DNA from: Mumia quercus
GTDB taxonomy: Bacteria; Actinomycetota; Actinomycetes; Propionibacteriales; Nocardioidaceae
DNA length: 64,000 nucleotides
Direction: 5' to 3'
Assembly (NCBI RefSeq): GCF_025506335.1
Contig: NZ_JANZYO010000001.1
Coordinates: forward strand, 62,001 to 126,000
The translations under genes were made by a program, and so were the position numbers. The notes under the pieces are model-generated. The model worked only from the letters and a program-made list of their open reading frames with translations. It did not search any database and was not told where the DNA came from. Below, one piece after another: positions 8,404 to 17,020 of this stretch; position 1 is the stretch's first letter; each line of letters opens with the position of its first letter.

Positions 8404-9491
8404 GACGACGAACCCGCATTCGCCGCCGCCTCGGCCGCGCTCGCGTCGACGCCACCGGCGTACGCCGACTCGGGCCCGACGGCCGCGATGCCGTCCTGGG
8501 TGAGGAGGAACTGCGCCGTGGCGAAGAGGTCCTTCTCGAGCTTGCCGCCGAGGTAGTCCGGCCCGGCCTGATCGGCGGCCGACAGGTAGACGAACCCCTC
8601 GAACTGCGCCTTCGCCTCGTCGGTCGTCACGCCCACCTCGACGGCGACGCTCTCGGCGGCCTTGTCGGGGTCGTCGGCGATCTGGGCGACCGCGTAGTCC
8701 TGGGCCTTCGCCCACAGGGCGAGGAAGTCCGCCTCCTTCTCGATGAAGGCGTTGTCGGCGATCGCCACGTCGAACGTCGGCTTGCCCGCCTTCGCGGTGT
8801 CCTCGCTCGTGAGGACCACGGTGCCCTTGTCCTTCTTGAGCTCGCTGAGCGTCGGGTCCCAGACCCACGCCGCGTCGATGTCGCCCCGCGACCACGCCGG
8901 CGCGATCTGCTCGGGCTCGGCGTTGACCAGGCGGTAGTCGGCCGCGTCCTGCCCCGCGTCGGCGATCGCCTGCAGGAGAGAGAAGTGCGCGGTCGACCCG
9001 AACGGTGTCGCGATCGTCTTGCCCTTGAGGCCGACGACGTCGGTAGCGGCGCCGTCGCGGACGACGAGCGACTCGGCCGCGCCGATGACGTCGTGGATCC
9101 AGACGACCGACACCGGGAGCTCGAGCGGGGCGGACAGCGCCTTCGTCGCCGGCGAGGAGCCGACGAGCCCGATGTCGAGGCTCTTGCCGCCGAAGGCCTG
9201 GACGACGTCGCCGCCGGACGCGAAGTTGCTCCACGTGATCGTGGCGTTCGGGGCGCAGCTCTCGAGGATCTTCTGGTCCTTGACGACGACGTCGCCGTTG
9301 GGGATCTTCTGGTAGCCGATGCGCACCTTCGCGGTGATCGACTCGTCCGGCTCCCACGGGCACTGCGAGTCCCCACCGGCGGCCGCGTCGTCGCCGCCCC
9401 CGACGCAGCCGGAGGTGAGGAGCGCCAGGGCGGCGAGTGCGGCGCCGGCGGCCACCTTCGTACGAGTGGGCTTGCGGGGTTCACGCGTCAT
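8400..9491 (-). CDS. tauA: ABC transporter substrate-binding lipoprotein, TauA-like
   Basis: A 363-residue lipoprotein with a signal peptide ending in the lipobox LTSGC (Cys about residue 29). The mature part has the TauA/SsuA/NMT1 pattern: VRIGYQKIPNG, ITWSNFASGGDVVQAFGGKSLDIGLVGSSPATKAL, then IGAAESLVVR and AAWVWDPTLSEL. IGAAESLVV closely resembles the taurine-binding protein, so taurine or a related sulfonate is the likely ligand. It is three bases from the permease and overlaps the ATPase gene. The C-terminus is Ala/Ser rich. Confidence 0.87.
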   Translation of the reverse strand: MTREPRKPTRTKVAAGAALAALALLTSGCVGGGDDAAAGGDSQCPWEPDESITAKVRIGYQKIPNGDVVVKDQKILESCAPNATITWSNFASGGDVVQAFGGKSLDIGLVGSSPATKALSAPLELPVSVVWIHDVIGAAESLVVRDGAATDVVGLKGKTIATPFGSTAHFSLLQAIADAGQDAADYRLVNAEPEQIAPAWSRGDIDAAWVWDPTLSELKKDKGTVVLTSEDTAKAGKPTFDVAIADNAFIEKEADFLALWAKAQDYAVAQIADDPDKAAESVAVEVGVTTDEAKAQFEGFVYLSAADQAGPDYLGGKLEKDLFATAQFLLTQDGIAAVGPESAYAGGVDASAAEAAANAGSSS

Positions 9492-9494
9492 GGG

Positions 9495-10313
9495 TCAGGC
9501 CTTTCCTCGCCACGGGACGAGCGAGCGTTCGATGAGACGGATGAGGGCGTCGAGGGCGATCGCGGTCAGGCCGATGACGAGGATGCAGGCGACCGAGAGC
9601 GCGATCTTGTTCTGCGTGCCGGAGAGGTACGCGAGGCCGCCGATGCCGGGCAGCCCGTTGACGAGCTCGGCGGCGACGACGGTGGTCCAGGCGAAGCCGA
9701 CCGCGACCCGGATGCCGCTGAGGATGTCGGGGAGCGTCGCGGGGAGGACGACGGAGGTGACGACCTGCCGCCGGGACGCCCCGAGCGAGAGCACCGCGTT
9801 GACCTGGTCCTCCCGGACCCCGCGGACCCCGTTGATCGTCGCGAGGGCGATCGGAGGGAACGCTGCGAGGAAGAGGAGCCAGATCTTCGAGGTGTCGTAG
9901 ATGCCGAACCACGCGACCAGGAAGCCCATGTAGGCCAGCGGCGGGATCGACCGCAGGAAGTCGAGGTACGGACCCGCCACCCGCCGTACGGAGGCGACCG
10001 TCCCCATCAGCAGCCCGAGCGGGACGCCGACGAGGATCGCGAGCAGCAGCCCGATGCCGATCCGGCGCAGGCTGACGACGAGGTGCTCCCAGAGGAAGTA
10101 GTTCTCCTCTCCGCGCACCACGCGGTCGACGCCCCCGCCGATCTCGTGGTACGTGTTCGCCCGGACGAACGCGTCCCACACCTCGAGAGGGCTGGGGGCG
10201 AGATACGCCGGGCGGACGAGGTCGGACGCCGCGACGACGGTCCACAGCGCGAGGACACCGGTCGCCGTGACGACGGCCGGGAGCCAGGCAGGGGTGCGAC
10301 GACGTTCGGGCAT
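9495..10313 (-). CDS. tauC: Sulfonate/taurine ABC transporter permease
   Basis: A 272-residue inner-membrane permease of the BPD_transp_1 family with about six membrane helices. The EAA loop, which docks the ATPase, reads LSLGASRRQVVTSVVLPATLPDILSGIRV, and the C-terminal GGLAYLSGTQNKIALSVACILVIGLTAIALD is characteristic of SsuC/TauC. ATG 10313 starts a short charged leader before the first helix. It is the first gene of the operon and is divergent from the flavin monooxygenase gene, with which it shares the 159-base upstream region. Confidence 0.87.
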   Translation of the reverse strand: MPERRRTPAWLPAVVTATGVLALWTVVAASDLVRPAYLAPSPLEVWDAFVRANTYHEIGGGVDRVVRGEENYFLWEHLVVSLRRIGIGLLLAILVGVPLGLLMGTVASVRRVAGPYLDFLRSIPPLAYMGFLVAWFGIYDTSKIWLLFLAAFPPIALATINGVRGVREDQVNAVLSLGASRRQVVTSVVLPATLPDILSGIRVAVGFAWTTVVAAELVNGLPGIGGLAYLSGTQNKIALSVACILVIGLTAIALDALIRLIERSLVPWRGKA

Positions 10314-10384
10314 GAACCGGACCGTACGTCCCTGCGTCCGCCGTGGGGCCGGGTCTCGCCGGGGCCCGCAGAAGTCGTGGCGTT

Positions 10385-10404
10385 TCACCCGCGGTGAGCG
10401 ATAA
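10385..10404. promoter_or_regulatory. Palindrome in shared sulfonate-gene control region
   Basis: TCACC-CGC-GGTGA (10385-10397) is a perfect inverted repeat followed directly by GATAACC, in the space between the importer operon and ssuD. It is a candidate operator/promoter core for both directions; the cognate regulator is not in this window. Confidence 0.4.
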
Positions 10405-10472
10405 CCGTGTCCGTGGGCCGCCGGTGGGAGAGGGTGGCGTGCGTCTGTCCGCCCCACCGCGAAGGGTCCCCC

Positions 10473-11591
10473 ATGAAGCTGCACTGGTTCCTCCCCACCA
10501 CCGGAGACAGCCGCACCCTCGTCGGTGGAGGTCACAGCGTGCCGACCGAGGTCGCGCGTGCGGGCGGCGCCGAGCACACTGCGGGCCGCTACCGCGAGCC
10601 GGACCTCGACTACCTGATCGACGTCGCGCGCACCGCCGAGCGCCTGGGCTTCGAGTCGGTGCTCACGCCCACCGGCACCCCCTGCGAGGACGCCTGGGTG
10701 GTCGCCTCGGCCCTGCTCGCCCACACCACCCGGCTGAAGTTCCTCATCGCCGCGCGTCCCGGACTCGTCAGCCCCACACTGCTCGCGCAGATGGCCTCGA
10801 CCTTCCAGCGCGTGTCGGGAGGGCGGCTCGCCCTCAACGTCGTCGTGGGCGGCGACCAGTCCGAGCAGGAGCGCTTCGGCGACCGGGTCGCCAAGGACGA
10901 CCGGTACGCCCGAGCGGACGAGTTCCTCTCGATCTTCCGCGGGGCGTTCGCCGACTCGGGGTACGACTTCTCGGGCGACTTCTACGACGTCGTCGACGCC
11001 CGGACCCGTACGGCGGCGCCGGTCCCGCCGATCTACCTCGGCGGGTCGTCGGCCGCAGCGGGCCCGGTCACCGCGCGGCAGGTCGACGTCTACCTCACGT
11101 GGGGGGAGCCGCCGGCACAGGTCGCCGAGAAGATCGCCTGGATCCGCAAGCTGGCCGAGGAGGAGGGCCGCGAGGTCCGCTTCGGCATCCGGCTGCACAC
11201 GCTCAGTCGCGACCGCAGCGAGGAGGCGTGGGCGGTCGCCGACCGGCTCCTCGCCGACCTCGACCCGGCCGACGTCGCGAAGGCGCAGGAGGCGCTCGCC
11301 TCCAGCGAGTCCGAGGGGCAGCGGCGGATGCGTGAGCTGCACGGCGGGGTCGCCCCGAGCGACGCGCGTGCCCTCGAGGTCTACCCGGGTCTGTGGGCGG
11401 GCGTCGGCCTCGTCCGTTCGGGAGCCGGCACCGCGCTCGTCGGCAGCCACGTGGAGGTCGCCGACCTGATCGGGGAGTACGCAGAGCTCGGAATCGAGGA
11501 GTTCGTCCTGTCGGGCTACCCGCACATCGAGGAGGCGTACTGGTTCGCCGAGGGGGTCGTACCGATCCTCCGGCAGCGCGGCCAGCTCTGA
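10473..11591 (+). CDS. ssuD: LLM-class FMNH2-dependent alkanesulfonate monooxygenase
   Basis: A 372-residue luciferase-like monooxygenase. SsuD marks include MKLHWFLPTTGDSR, the FESVLTPTGTPCEDAW segment, LKFLIAARPGLVSPTLLAQMASTFQRVSGGRLALNVVVGGD and the C-terminal ELGIEEFVLSGYPHIEEAYWFAEGVVP. SsuD cleaves alkanesulfonates to aldehyde and sulfite using FMNH2 from a partner reductase. Divergence from a TauABC-type importer supports a sulfur-scavenging role. No flavin reductase gene is adjacent. AAGGG precedes the ATG. Confidence 0.93.
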   Translation: MKLHWFLPTTGDSRTLVGGGHSVPTEVARAGGAEHTAGRYREPDLDYLIDVARTAERLGFESVLTPTGTPCEDAWVVASALLAHTTRLKFLIAARPGLVSPTLLAQMASTFQRVSGGRLALNVVVGGDQSEQERFGDRVAKDDRYARADEFLSIFRGAFADSGYDFSGDFYDVVDARTRTAAPVPPIYLGGSSAAAGPVTARQVDVYLTWGEPPAQVAEKIAWIRKLAEEEGREVRFGIRLHTLSRDRSEEAWAVADRLLADLDPADVAKAQEALASSESEGQRRMRELHGGVAPSDARALEVYPGLWAGVGLVRSGAGTALVGSHVEVADLIGEYAELGIEEFVLSGYPHIEEAYWFAEGVVPILRQRGQL

Positions 11592-11595
11592 CCCT

Positions 11596-11601
11596 TACGA
11601 T
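11596..11601 (+). promoter_or_regulatory. Candidate -10 box for leaderless amino acid ABC operon
   Basis: TACGAT lies just after the ssuD stop and 7 bases before the ATG at 11609. With no Shine-Dalgarno sequence at that ATG, a leaderless transcript starting at the ATG is likely. No good -35 box is visible. Confidence 0.35.
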
Positions 11602-11608
11602 TCGTGCC

Positions 11609-12484
11609 ATGAGCCCCGTACGTCGTCCCGCCCGTCTCGCCGCGCTCGCGGCCGTCTCCGCCCTCACCCTCGCTGTCGGCTGTGCCCCCGCGGACGAGGG
11701 TGACGAGCCCAGCGGCTCGGACGCGACCGCCTCCTGCAAGAAGGCGGACCTGCCGCTCAAGACGGCGGGCAAGCTCACGATCGGCACCGACTCGCCGGCG
11801 TACGAGCCGTGGTTCGTCGACGACGACCCGAGCAACGGCAAGGGCTTCGAGAGCGCCGTCGCGTACGCGATCGCCGACCAGCTCGGCTTCTCCGAGGACG
11901 AGGTCGTCTGGGAGACCGTGCCGTTCAACACGAGCTACCAGCCGGGCGAGAAGACGTTCGACTTCGACATCAACCAGATCTCGATCACCGAGGAGCGCGC
12001 CAAGGCGGTCACGTTCTCCGAGCCGTACTACAAGGCGGCGCAGGCGATCGTCGCGCTCGAGTCGAGCCCGTACGCGAAGGCCACGAGCTTCGCCGACCTG
12101 AAGGACGCCCAGTTCGGCGCCCAGGTCGGGACGACGTCGCTGACCGCCATCGACCAGATCGGCCCCGCGAAGAAGCCCCGCGTGTACGACGACACCAACC
12201 AGGCCACCAAGGCCCTCGAGGTCGGGCAGATCGACGTGCTCGTGATGGACCTGCCGTCGGCGTTCTACACGACCGCCGCGGTGCTCTCCAAGCCCGGCAC
12301 GATCGTCGGACAGTTCCAGCCCGACACCGGTCAGAGCGAGGAGTTCGGCCTGCTGCTGCAGAAGGGCAGCGAGCTGGTGACCTGCCTCGACGAGGCGATC
12401 GGTGAGCTCCGTGAGGACGGCACCCTCGCCGACCTCGAGAAGGAGTGGCTGTCGGAGACGACGGGCGTGCCCGAGCTGTCGTGA
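11609..12484 (+). CDS. Polar amino acid ABC transporter substrate-binding lipoprotein
   Basis: A 291-residue family-3 solute-binding protein (SBP_bac_3). The signal peptide ends at the lipobox LAVGC (Cys about residue 26). Core motifs are KLTIGTDSPAYEPWFVDD, GKGFESAVAYAIADQLG, FDFDINQISITEERAKAVTFSEPYY, and a late TNQATKALEVGQIDVLVMDLPSA. These are the hallmarks of glutamine/polar amino acid binders. It is the first of three overlapping genes (binding protein, permease, ATPase). The exact amino acid is not deducible. Confidence 0.9.
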   Translation: MSPVRRPARLAALAAVSALTLAVGCAPADEGDEPSGSDATASCKKADLPLKTAGKLTIGTDSPAYEPWFVDDDPSNGKGFESAVAYAIADQLGFSEDEVVWETVPFNTSYQPGEKTFDFDINQISITEERAKAVTFSEPYYKAAQAIVALESSPYAKATSFADLKDAQFGAQVGTTSLTAIDQIGPAKKPRVYDDTNQATKALEVGQIDVLVMDLPSAFYTTAAVLSKPGTIVGQFQPDTGQSEEFGLLLQKGSELVTCLDEAIGELREDGTLADLEKEWLSETTGVPELS

Positions 12485-13329
12485 GCACCTCCTGGGAGGT
12501 GAGCGAGCGCCAGCTCGAGCGGCTGGCGTTCCGGCGACGGCAGGACCGGCGCAGGATGACGATCGCCCTCGTGTCGACGGCCGTGGTGCTCGTCGGCGTC
12601 GGGCTCCTCGTCACCTCCGCGCCGGGGTGGGACCGGGTCCGCGAGACGTACTTCGACTGGGAGGACGCCAAGGCGGCCTTCCCGGAGATCGCGAAGGCGT
12701 TCTGGGTCAACATCAAGGCGTTCCTCGTCGCCGAGGTGCTGATCCTGGCGCTCGCGATGCTCGTGGCCGTCGTCCGTGTCGTGCCGTCTGCCTGGATGGC
12801 GCCGCTGAAGGTCGTCGCGACGGTCTACACCGACGTCTTCCGCGGGACGCCGACGCTGCTGATCGTGCTGCTCGTCGGCTTCGGCGTCCCGACCCTCGGA
12901 CTCCAGGGCACGCCGACCGACCCGTTCTGGCTCGGCGTCATCGCGCTCACGCTCAGCTACGGCGCGTACGTGGCCGAGGTGCTGCGTGCCGGCATCCTCT
13001 CGGTCCACCCGAGCCAGTGGGCGAGCGGGCGCGCGCTCGGCCTTTCGTACGGCAAGACGCTGCGCTACGTCGTGCTCCCGCAGGCGGTGCGCCGTGTGAC
13101 GCCGCCGCTGCTCAACGACTTTGTCTCGCTGCAGAAGGACACGGCGCTCCTGTCGGCCATCGGCGTCTTCGAGGCGCTGCGACAGGCGCAGGTCTACTCC
13201 GCGCGCGACTTCATCTTCACGCCGATGGTGGTCGCGGCGGTGTTCTTCATCGTGGCGACGATCCCGCTCGCGCGGTTCACCGACTGGCTGTCGCTGCGCG
13301 CGGCCCGACGACAGAGCGGAGCAGCATGA
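12481..13329 (+). CDS. Polar amino acid ABC transporter permease
   Basis: A 282-residue HisMQ-type permease. An unusually charged N-terminal tail (SERQLERLAFRRRQDRRR) precedes the first helix. The conserved core is VYTDVFRGTPTLLIVLL and ALTLSYGAYVAEVLRAGILSVHPSQWASGRALGLSYGKTLRYVVLPQAVRRVTPPLLNDFVSLQKDTALLS, the EAA-loop region of amino acid permeases. GTG 12481 overlaps the previous stop (GTGA), and its own stop overlaps the ATPase start (ATGA). It likely works as a homodimer. Confidence 0.92.
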   Translation: MSTSWEVSERQLERLAFRRRQDRRRMTIALVSTAVVLVGVGLLVTSAPGWDRVRETYFDWEDAKAAFPEIAKAFWVNIKAFLVAEVLILALAMLVAVVRVVPSAWMAPLKVVATVYTDVFRGTPTLLIVLLVGFGVPTLGLQGTPTDPFWLGVIALTLSYGAYVAEVLRAGILSVHPSQWASGRALGLSYGKTLRYVVLPQAVRRVTPPLLNDFVSLQKDTALLSAIGVFEALRQAQVYSARDFIFTPMVVAAVFFIVATIPLARFTDWLSLRAARRQSGAA

Positions 13330-14060
13330 GCGCGTTGCTCGACGCGCGGGCGGTCCGCAAGACGTACGGGGCCCACGACGTGCTCAAGGGCGTCGACCTG
13401 AGCGTGGCGCCCCACCAGGTCGTCTGCCTGATCGGTGCATCCGGGTCGGGGAAGTCGACGCTGCTGCGCTGCCTCAACCTGCTGGAGGTCGTCGACGACG
13501 GCGAGATCTGGTTCGACGGACGCGAGATCACCGATCCGCGGGTCGACGTCGACGACGTACGTCGTGACATCGGCATCGTCTTCCAGGCGTTCAACCTGTT
13601 CCCTCACATGTCCGTGCTCGACAACGTCACGCTCGGTCCGCGCAAGACCCGTGGCGTCCGGCGCCGCGACGCCGAGGAGCGGGCGTCTGCCCTGCTCACG
13701 CGGTTCGGCCTCGCCGACCAGGTGCGCAAGCACCCCGACGCGCTGTCCGGGGGGCAGCAGCAGCGGGTCGCGCTCGTCCGCGCGCTCGCGATGGAGCCGA
13801 AGGTCCTGCTCCTGGACGAGATCACCTCCGCGCTCGACCCGCAGCTCGTGGGCGAGGTGCTGGAGGCCGTCCGCGATCTCAAGGACGCCGGGATGACGAT
13901 CGTCATGGCCACGCACGAGATGCAGTTCGCCCGCGAGATCGCCGACGAGGTGCTGTTCCTCGACGACGGCGTGGTGCGCGAGCGCGGCGCGGCCGAGCAG
14001 CTGTTCAGCGCCCCGCGCGACCCCCGTACGCGCGAGTTCCTGGGTCGGCACCTGGGCTGA
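13326..14060 (+). CDS. Polar amino acid ABC transporter ATP-binding protein
   Basis: A 244-residue ABC ATPase of the GlnQ/HisP group. Walker A is IGASGSGKSTLLRCLNLLE, the Q-loop is IGIVFQAFNLFPHMSVLDNV (FNLFPH is typical of amino acid importers), the signature is LSGGQQQRVALVRALAMEPK, Walker B is VLLLDEITSALDPQLVGEVL and the switch His is in MATHEM. It is translationally coupled to the permease by an ATGA overlap and ends the operon before a strong hairpin at 14066-14097. Confidence 0.95.
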   Translation: MSALLDARAVRKTYGAHDVLKGVDLSVAPHQVVCLIGASGSGKSTLLRCLNLLEVVDDGEIWFDGREITDPRVDVDDVRRDIGIVFQAFNLFPHMSVLDNVTLGPRKTRGVRRRDAEERASALLTRFGLADQVRKHPDALSGGQQQRVALVRALAMEPKVLLLDEITSALDPQLVGEVLEAVRDLKDAGMTIVMATHEMQFAREIADEVLFLDDGVVRERGAAEQLFSAPRDPRTREFLGRHLG

Positions 14061-14065
14061 GGTCC

Positions 14066-14097
14066 GTGTGCGGCGACTCCCCGATGCCGCCGCACAC
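14066..14097. terminator. Bidirectional hairpin terminator
   Basis: GTGTGCGGCG (14066-14075) pairs perfectly with CGCCGCACAC (14088-14097) around a 12-base loop. It sits between the convergent ABC ATPase and collagen-like genes. It lacks a clear T-tract, as is common in GC-rich actinobacteria. A related hairpin lies beyond the second collagen-like gene at 18311-18345. Confidence 0.6.
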
Positions 14098-14108
14098 GAA
14101 CCGTCTTG

Positions 14109-14822
14109 TCAGCCGACGCGGACCGCGCTGACCGACACATCGGCGGTGTAGTTGCCGCTGCCCTTCTCGCTCGTGTCCTTGTTGTAGCCGAACACGAGCA
14201 CCCTGACCTCGGTCTCCTCGGGCACCACGACAACCCGGGTCGAGGACGCCGTCTGCTCGAGGTTGCCCTCCGCCGGGAACTCGCCGGTGAACGCGGTCCC
14301 GTAGTCCTCTCCCCACGTGGACCCGTCGACACCGCGAATGGCGAGCTGGAGGACCGGGGAGGAGGGCTTCCGGTCGTTGATGCGGTCGAACTTCGCGTGA
14401 CCGTTGACGAGGTAGGTCCCCGGCTTGAGCGTCATGGCGCCGACCTCGGTGGCCCGCTCGGCGAAGGACCCGCCGATCTTGGCGATCTCCACCTCGTCGA
14501 GGACCTGGCCCGCGAGACCGCCCTTGACGTCACTGGCGGGATCGCCCTTCTCGCCCTTCTCGCCCTTCGGGCCCGCAGGCCCGGTCTTGCCGGTAGCGCC
14601 CTGCTTGCCGGACTTCTCCAGCTGGCGCTTCACTGCAGGTGAGAGGTCCCGCTTCTTGACCTCGCCGTCCTTGATGTGCCCCGACCGCACGGCCTTCGAC
14701 CGGATGTCCTTGGGGCCGATCTTGTCGGCGGCGACGGCGCCACCGGTGGACAGTGCTCCGATCGCGAGGACGGAGGCGGCGACGATGGCGAGAGACTTGC
14801 GGTGCTTCTTCAGCTTCGACAT
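14109..14822 (-). CDS. Secreted collagen-like triple-helix protein, copy 1
   Basis: A 237-residue exported protein. After a Lys-rich start and signal peptide (to about AVAADKIG) comes a block DIRSKAVRSGHIKDGEVKKRDLSPAVKRQL seen in many actinobacterial surface proteins. A short collagen-like run of Gly-X-Y triplets follows (about residues 81-101: GKQGATGKTGPAGPKGEKGEKG), then a beta-rich C-terminal domain of about 130 residues. The ribosome site is AGGAAGGA before ATG 14822. Copy 2 at 18358-19083 matches over its whole length. Function is unknown; C1q/TNF-like oligomerisation of the C-terminal domain is possible. Confidence 0.75.
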   Translation of the reverse strand: MSKLKKHRKSLAIVAASVLAIGALSTGGAVAADKIGPKDIRSKAVRSGHIKDGEVKKRDLSPAVKRQLEKSGKQGATGKTGPAGPKGEKGEKGDPASDVKGGLAGQVLDEVEIAKIGGSFAERATEVGAMTLKPGTYLVNGHAKFDRINDRKPSSPVLQLAIRGVDGSTWGEDYGTAFTGEFPAEGNLEQTASSTRVVVVPEETEVRVLVFGYNKDTSEKGSGNYTADVSVSAVRVG

Positions 14823-14845
14823 GGATTCCTTCCTGCTTTCGTGAG

Positions 14846-14866
14846 CCGAGGGCCTCGTGCCCTCGG
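14846..14866 (-). promoter_or_regulatory. 5'-leader hairpin of collagen-like gene 1
   Basis: On the minus strand CCGAGGGC and GCCCTCGG form a perfect 8-bp stem with a 5-base loop, 23 bases before the start codon. The same stem with a 6-base loop precedes collagen-like gene 2 (19101-19122), inside otherwise diverging leader sequence. Conservation in both copies suggests an RNA element affecting stability or translation. Confidence 0.5.
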
Positions 14867-14917
14867 ACGTCGGCGGCACGGTCGCGTCGAAGACGACAGC
14901 GCCAGGGATGGGGTCCC

Positions 14918-14933
14918 GATAAGGGCCCTTATC
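14918..14933. promoter_or_regulatory. Perfect 16-bp palindrome, candidate operator
   Basis: GATAAGGGCCCTTATC is a perfect palindrome in the 146-base gap between collagen-like gene 1 and the divergent methylase-like gene, 36 bases before the latter's ATG. A -10-like TAGCCT lies at 14951-14956. The HTH domain encoded immediately downstream is a natural candidate to bind it. Confidence 0.5.
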
Positions 14934-14968
14934 AGCGTACGGGCGGCCCCTAGCCTTAAGGTCGGTCC

Positions 14969-17020
14969 ATGACCTCGCCCACTCCCGAGCTGCTCCTCGC
15001 GTCGAGCGACGTCGCGCTCCTGGCCGGCGTGCGCAGGCCGGTGGTCTCGATGTGGCGCTCTCGCACGGCGGGCAGTGACCGCCCGTTCCCCGCGCCGCGC
15101 CAGATCAGCGGCCGGACAGAGATGTTCGACGCGTACGAGGTGGCCGACTGGCTCGTCGAGACCGGCCACGGCAAGAATCCGTCTGCGCGTGACGACGTGC
15201 CGGCGTTCGCGACCTTCGCGGGTGCCTCGCACCGCGACGACCCCGTCGTGTTCGCAGCGGTGACGGCGGCGCTGTGCCTGGTGGCTGTCTCGGGCCAGGA
15301 GCTCGCGGGCATGCCGGCCGAGGGGGTGCTCGACCTTGCTGAGGAGTACGACCCGGACGATCAGATGGTGTCCTCAGAGCTCGAGGCCGTGGGTGACCGC
15401 CTGCCCGCCGTGCTCCGTTTCGCGAGCCTGCTCGCCGCCAGCACGACGAGTCCGGCTGCGGCGTTCGAGCGACTGATGCGAGACCCGTTCCGGACACCGC
15501 TCGACGCGCGCAAGCCGGTGGTGCTGCACGCGTCCGTCGGTCGGCTGGTGGCGCGGACCGCGGTCGGTCTCGCCTCCCGCAGCGACGGGAGCGCCACGTA
15601 CGCCGATCCCTTCGCGGCTGCGAGCGACCTGTTGATGGCGGTGCTGGCAGAGCACCGTGACCGCGGGAGCATCGAGGTGCTGACGCCGAGCGGCGATCAC
15701 GGTGCGGTGCGTCTGCTGCGTCGTCGACTCCGTGTCCACGGCGTCCGCCCGAACAAGATCGTCGTCGACGGGGAGGGCAGGTTCTCCGTCCCTCCCGGCG
15801 CCACGCATGTCGTCCACCTGCCGCACCCGGGACAGCCGTCGATGTCGGCGGAGGAGATCCTGACCTCGCTCGATCGCGTGGTCCTCCCGATGGACGGCGC
15901 GCAGCGTGCGGTGGTCGTCGCGCCGGCGTCGGCGTTGAGTGACGGCATCGGTGGCCCGGCGGAGCGCCGACGAGCGGAGCTGTTGCGTTCGGGGCGGGTC
16001 CGCGCCGTCGTGCGGCTTCCCAGAGGGCTGGTCCCCGCACGGTCGAGGCAGGCGCTCGCGGTGTGGGTCGTCGGCGGCGAGCATCGCGGTTCGTCGGCCG
16101 CCGACCGGGTGACGATGGTCGGAGATCTGGCGGACACCGACCTGTCCGACACGGTGGTCGACGATCTCGCCGCGGACCTCGTCGCCAGCGCGGGCCCGCC
16201 GCGGCGGAGGCGCTCGTACGCGTACGTGCACCTCCGCCCGGTCCTGATGCGCACCCTGGTCGCGGCGCGCTCCAGTCTCGTCGAGGTGGCATCCGCGACG
16301 CCGTACCTGCCCGTCGCCGCCACGACGGTGCAGGCGAGGATCGAGCGCGCGTACGCGGCGCTCCAGCCCCTCCCGGTGCCTGCGGTGCCGTCGCTGCGAA
16401 GCGCCTCGCGCGGGACGTCGTTGCGGTCGGTCACCGTCGGCGAGATGCTCCGGCGCCGGGCGCTCCGTCTGGTGCCGGGGACGCGGTACGCGGAGGAGCA
16501 CCTCACCGCGACGAGCGGTCTGCGGGTTCTCGGCGTCGACGAGCTCCTCGGCACGGCCGAGGTGGGCGTCCGGCGGATCGGGTCGCTCGTCCTCGCCGAG
16601 CACTACCCGTCGGGGCGCACGACCGAGCCCGGCGACGTGGTCTTCTGCACGAGCTCGCGGCCGGCAGCGTTCGTGGACCACGATGGCGACTCGGTCATTG
16701 CTTCTCCCGCGCGCGTGCTCCGGATCGCGGCGAACTCTGACGGGCTCCGTGCGGAGGTCGTCGCCGCTGACGTCAACGCACAGCCACCGGGCGCGCGGAC
16801 GTGGCGGCAGTGGGTGCTTCGTCGGGTCGCGGAGGCCGACGGACCGGCGTTGACGAGCACGCTCGCGGCGGTGCGCGAGGCGCGCGTGGCCGCTCTCGAG
16901 CGGGTCGCTGCCCTGGACGCGATCACCGAGCTGCTGCTCGAGGGCGTCACCAGCGGCTCCCTCTCCCTGGACGTCCCCGTCACCGAGGCGACCCCCTCCG
17001 ACTCAACGCCAGCGCGCTGA
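14969..17020 (+). CDS. HTH + degenerate N6-methylase (HsdM-like) + HsdS-like target-recognition fusion
   Basis: A 683-residue protein in three parts. (1) Residues about 8-65 (SSDVALLAGVRRPVVSMW, then FPAPRQISGRTEMFDAYEVADWL) form a small winged HTH. (2) Residues about 90-420 follow the N6_Mtase/HsdM plan, including AVVVAPASALSDGIGG and RAVVRLPRGLVPARSRQALAVWVV. However, the SAM motif I position reads YADPFAAASDLL (about 211-222) with the glycines lost, and the catalytic NPPF/Y motif is replaced by HLPHPGQP (about 283-290). (3) Residues about 460-670 resemble a type I specificity subunit (TEPGDVVFCTS, DGDSVIASPARVLRI, then a long C-terminal helix). I infer a DNA-recognising protein without methylation. 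It is convergent with, and overlaps by 18 bases, a Fic gene. Confidence 0.65.
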   Translation: MTSPTPELLLASSDVALLAGVRRPVVSMWRSRTAGSDRPFPAPRQISGRTEMFDAYEVADWLVETGHGKNPSARDDVPAFATFAGASHRDDPVVFAAVTAALCLVAVSGQELAGMPAEGVLDLAEEYDPDDQMVSSELEAVGDRLPAVLRFASLLAASTTSPAAAFERLMRDPFRTPLDARKPVVLHASVGRLVARTAVGLASRSDGSATYADPFAAASDLLMAVLAEHRDRGSIEVLTPSGDHGAVRLLRRRLRVHGVRPNKIVVDGEGRFSVPPGATHVVHLPHPGQPSMSAEEILTSLDRVVLPMDGAQRAVVVAPASALSDGIGGPAERRRAELLRSGRVRAVVRLPRGLVPARSRQALAVWVVGGEHRGSSAADRVTMVGDLADTDLSDTVVDDLAADLVASAGPPRRRRSYAYVHLRPVLMRTLVAARSSLVEVASATPYLPVAATTVQARIERAYAALQPLPVPAVPSLRSASRGTSLRSVTVGEMLRRRALRLVPGTRYAEEHLTATSGLRVLGVDELLGTAEVGVRRIGSLVLAEHYPSGRTTEPGDVVFCTSSRPAAFVDHDGDSVIASPARVLRIAANSDGLRAEVVAADVNAQPPGARTWRQWVLRRVAEADGPALTSTLAAVREARVAALERVAALDAITELLLEGVTSGSLSLDVPVTEATPSDSTPAR

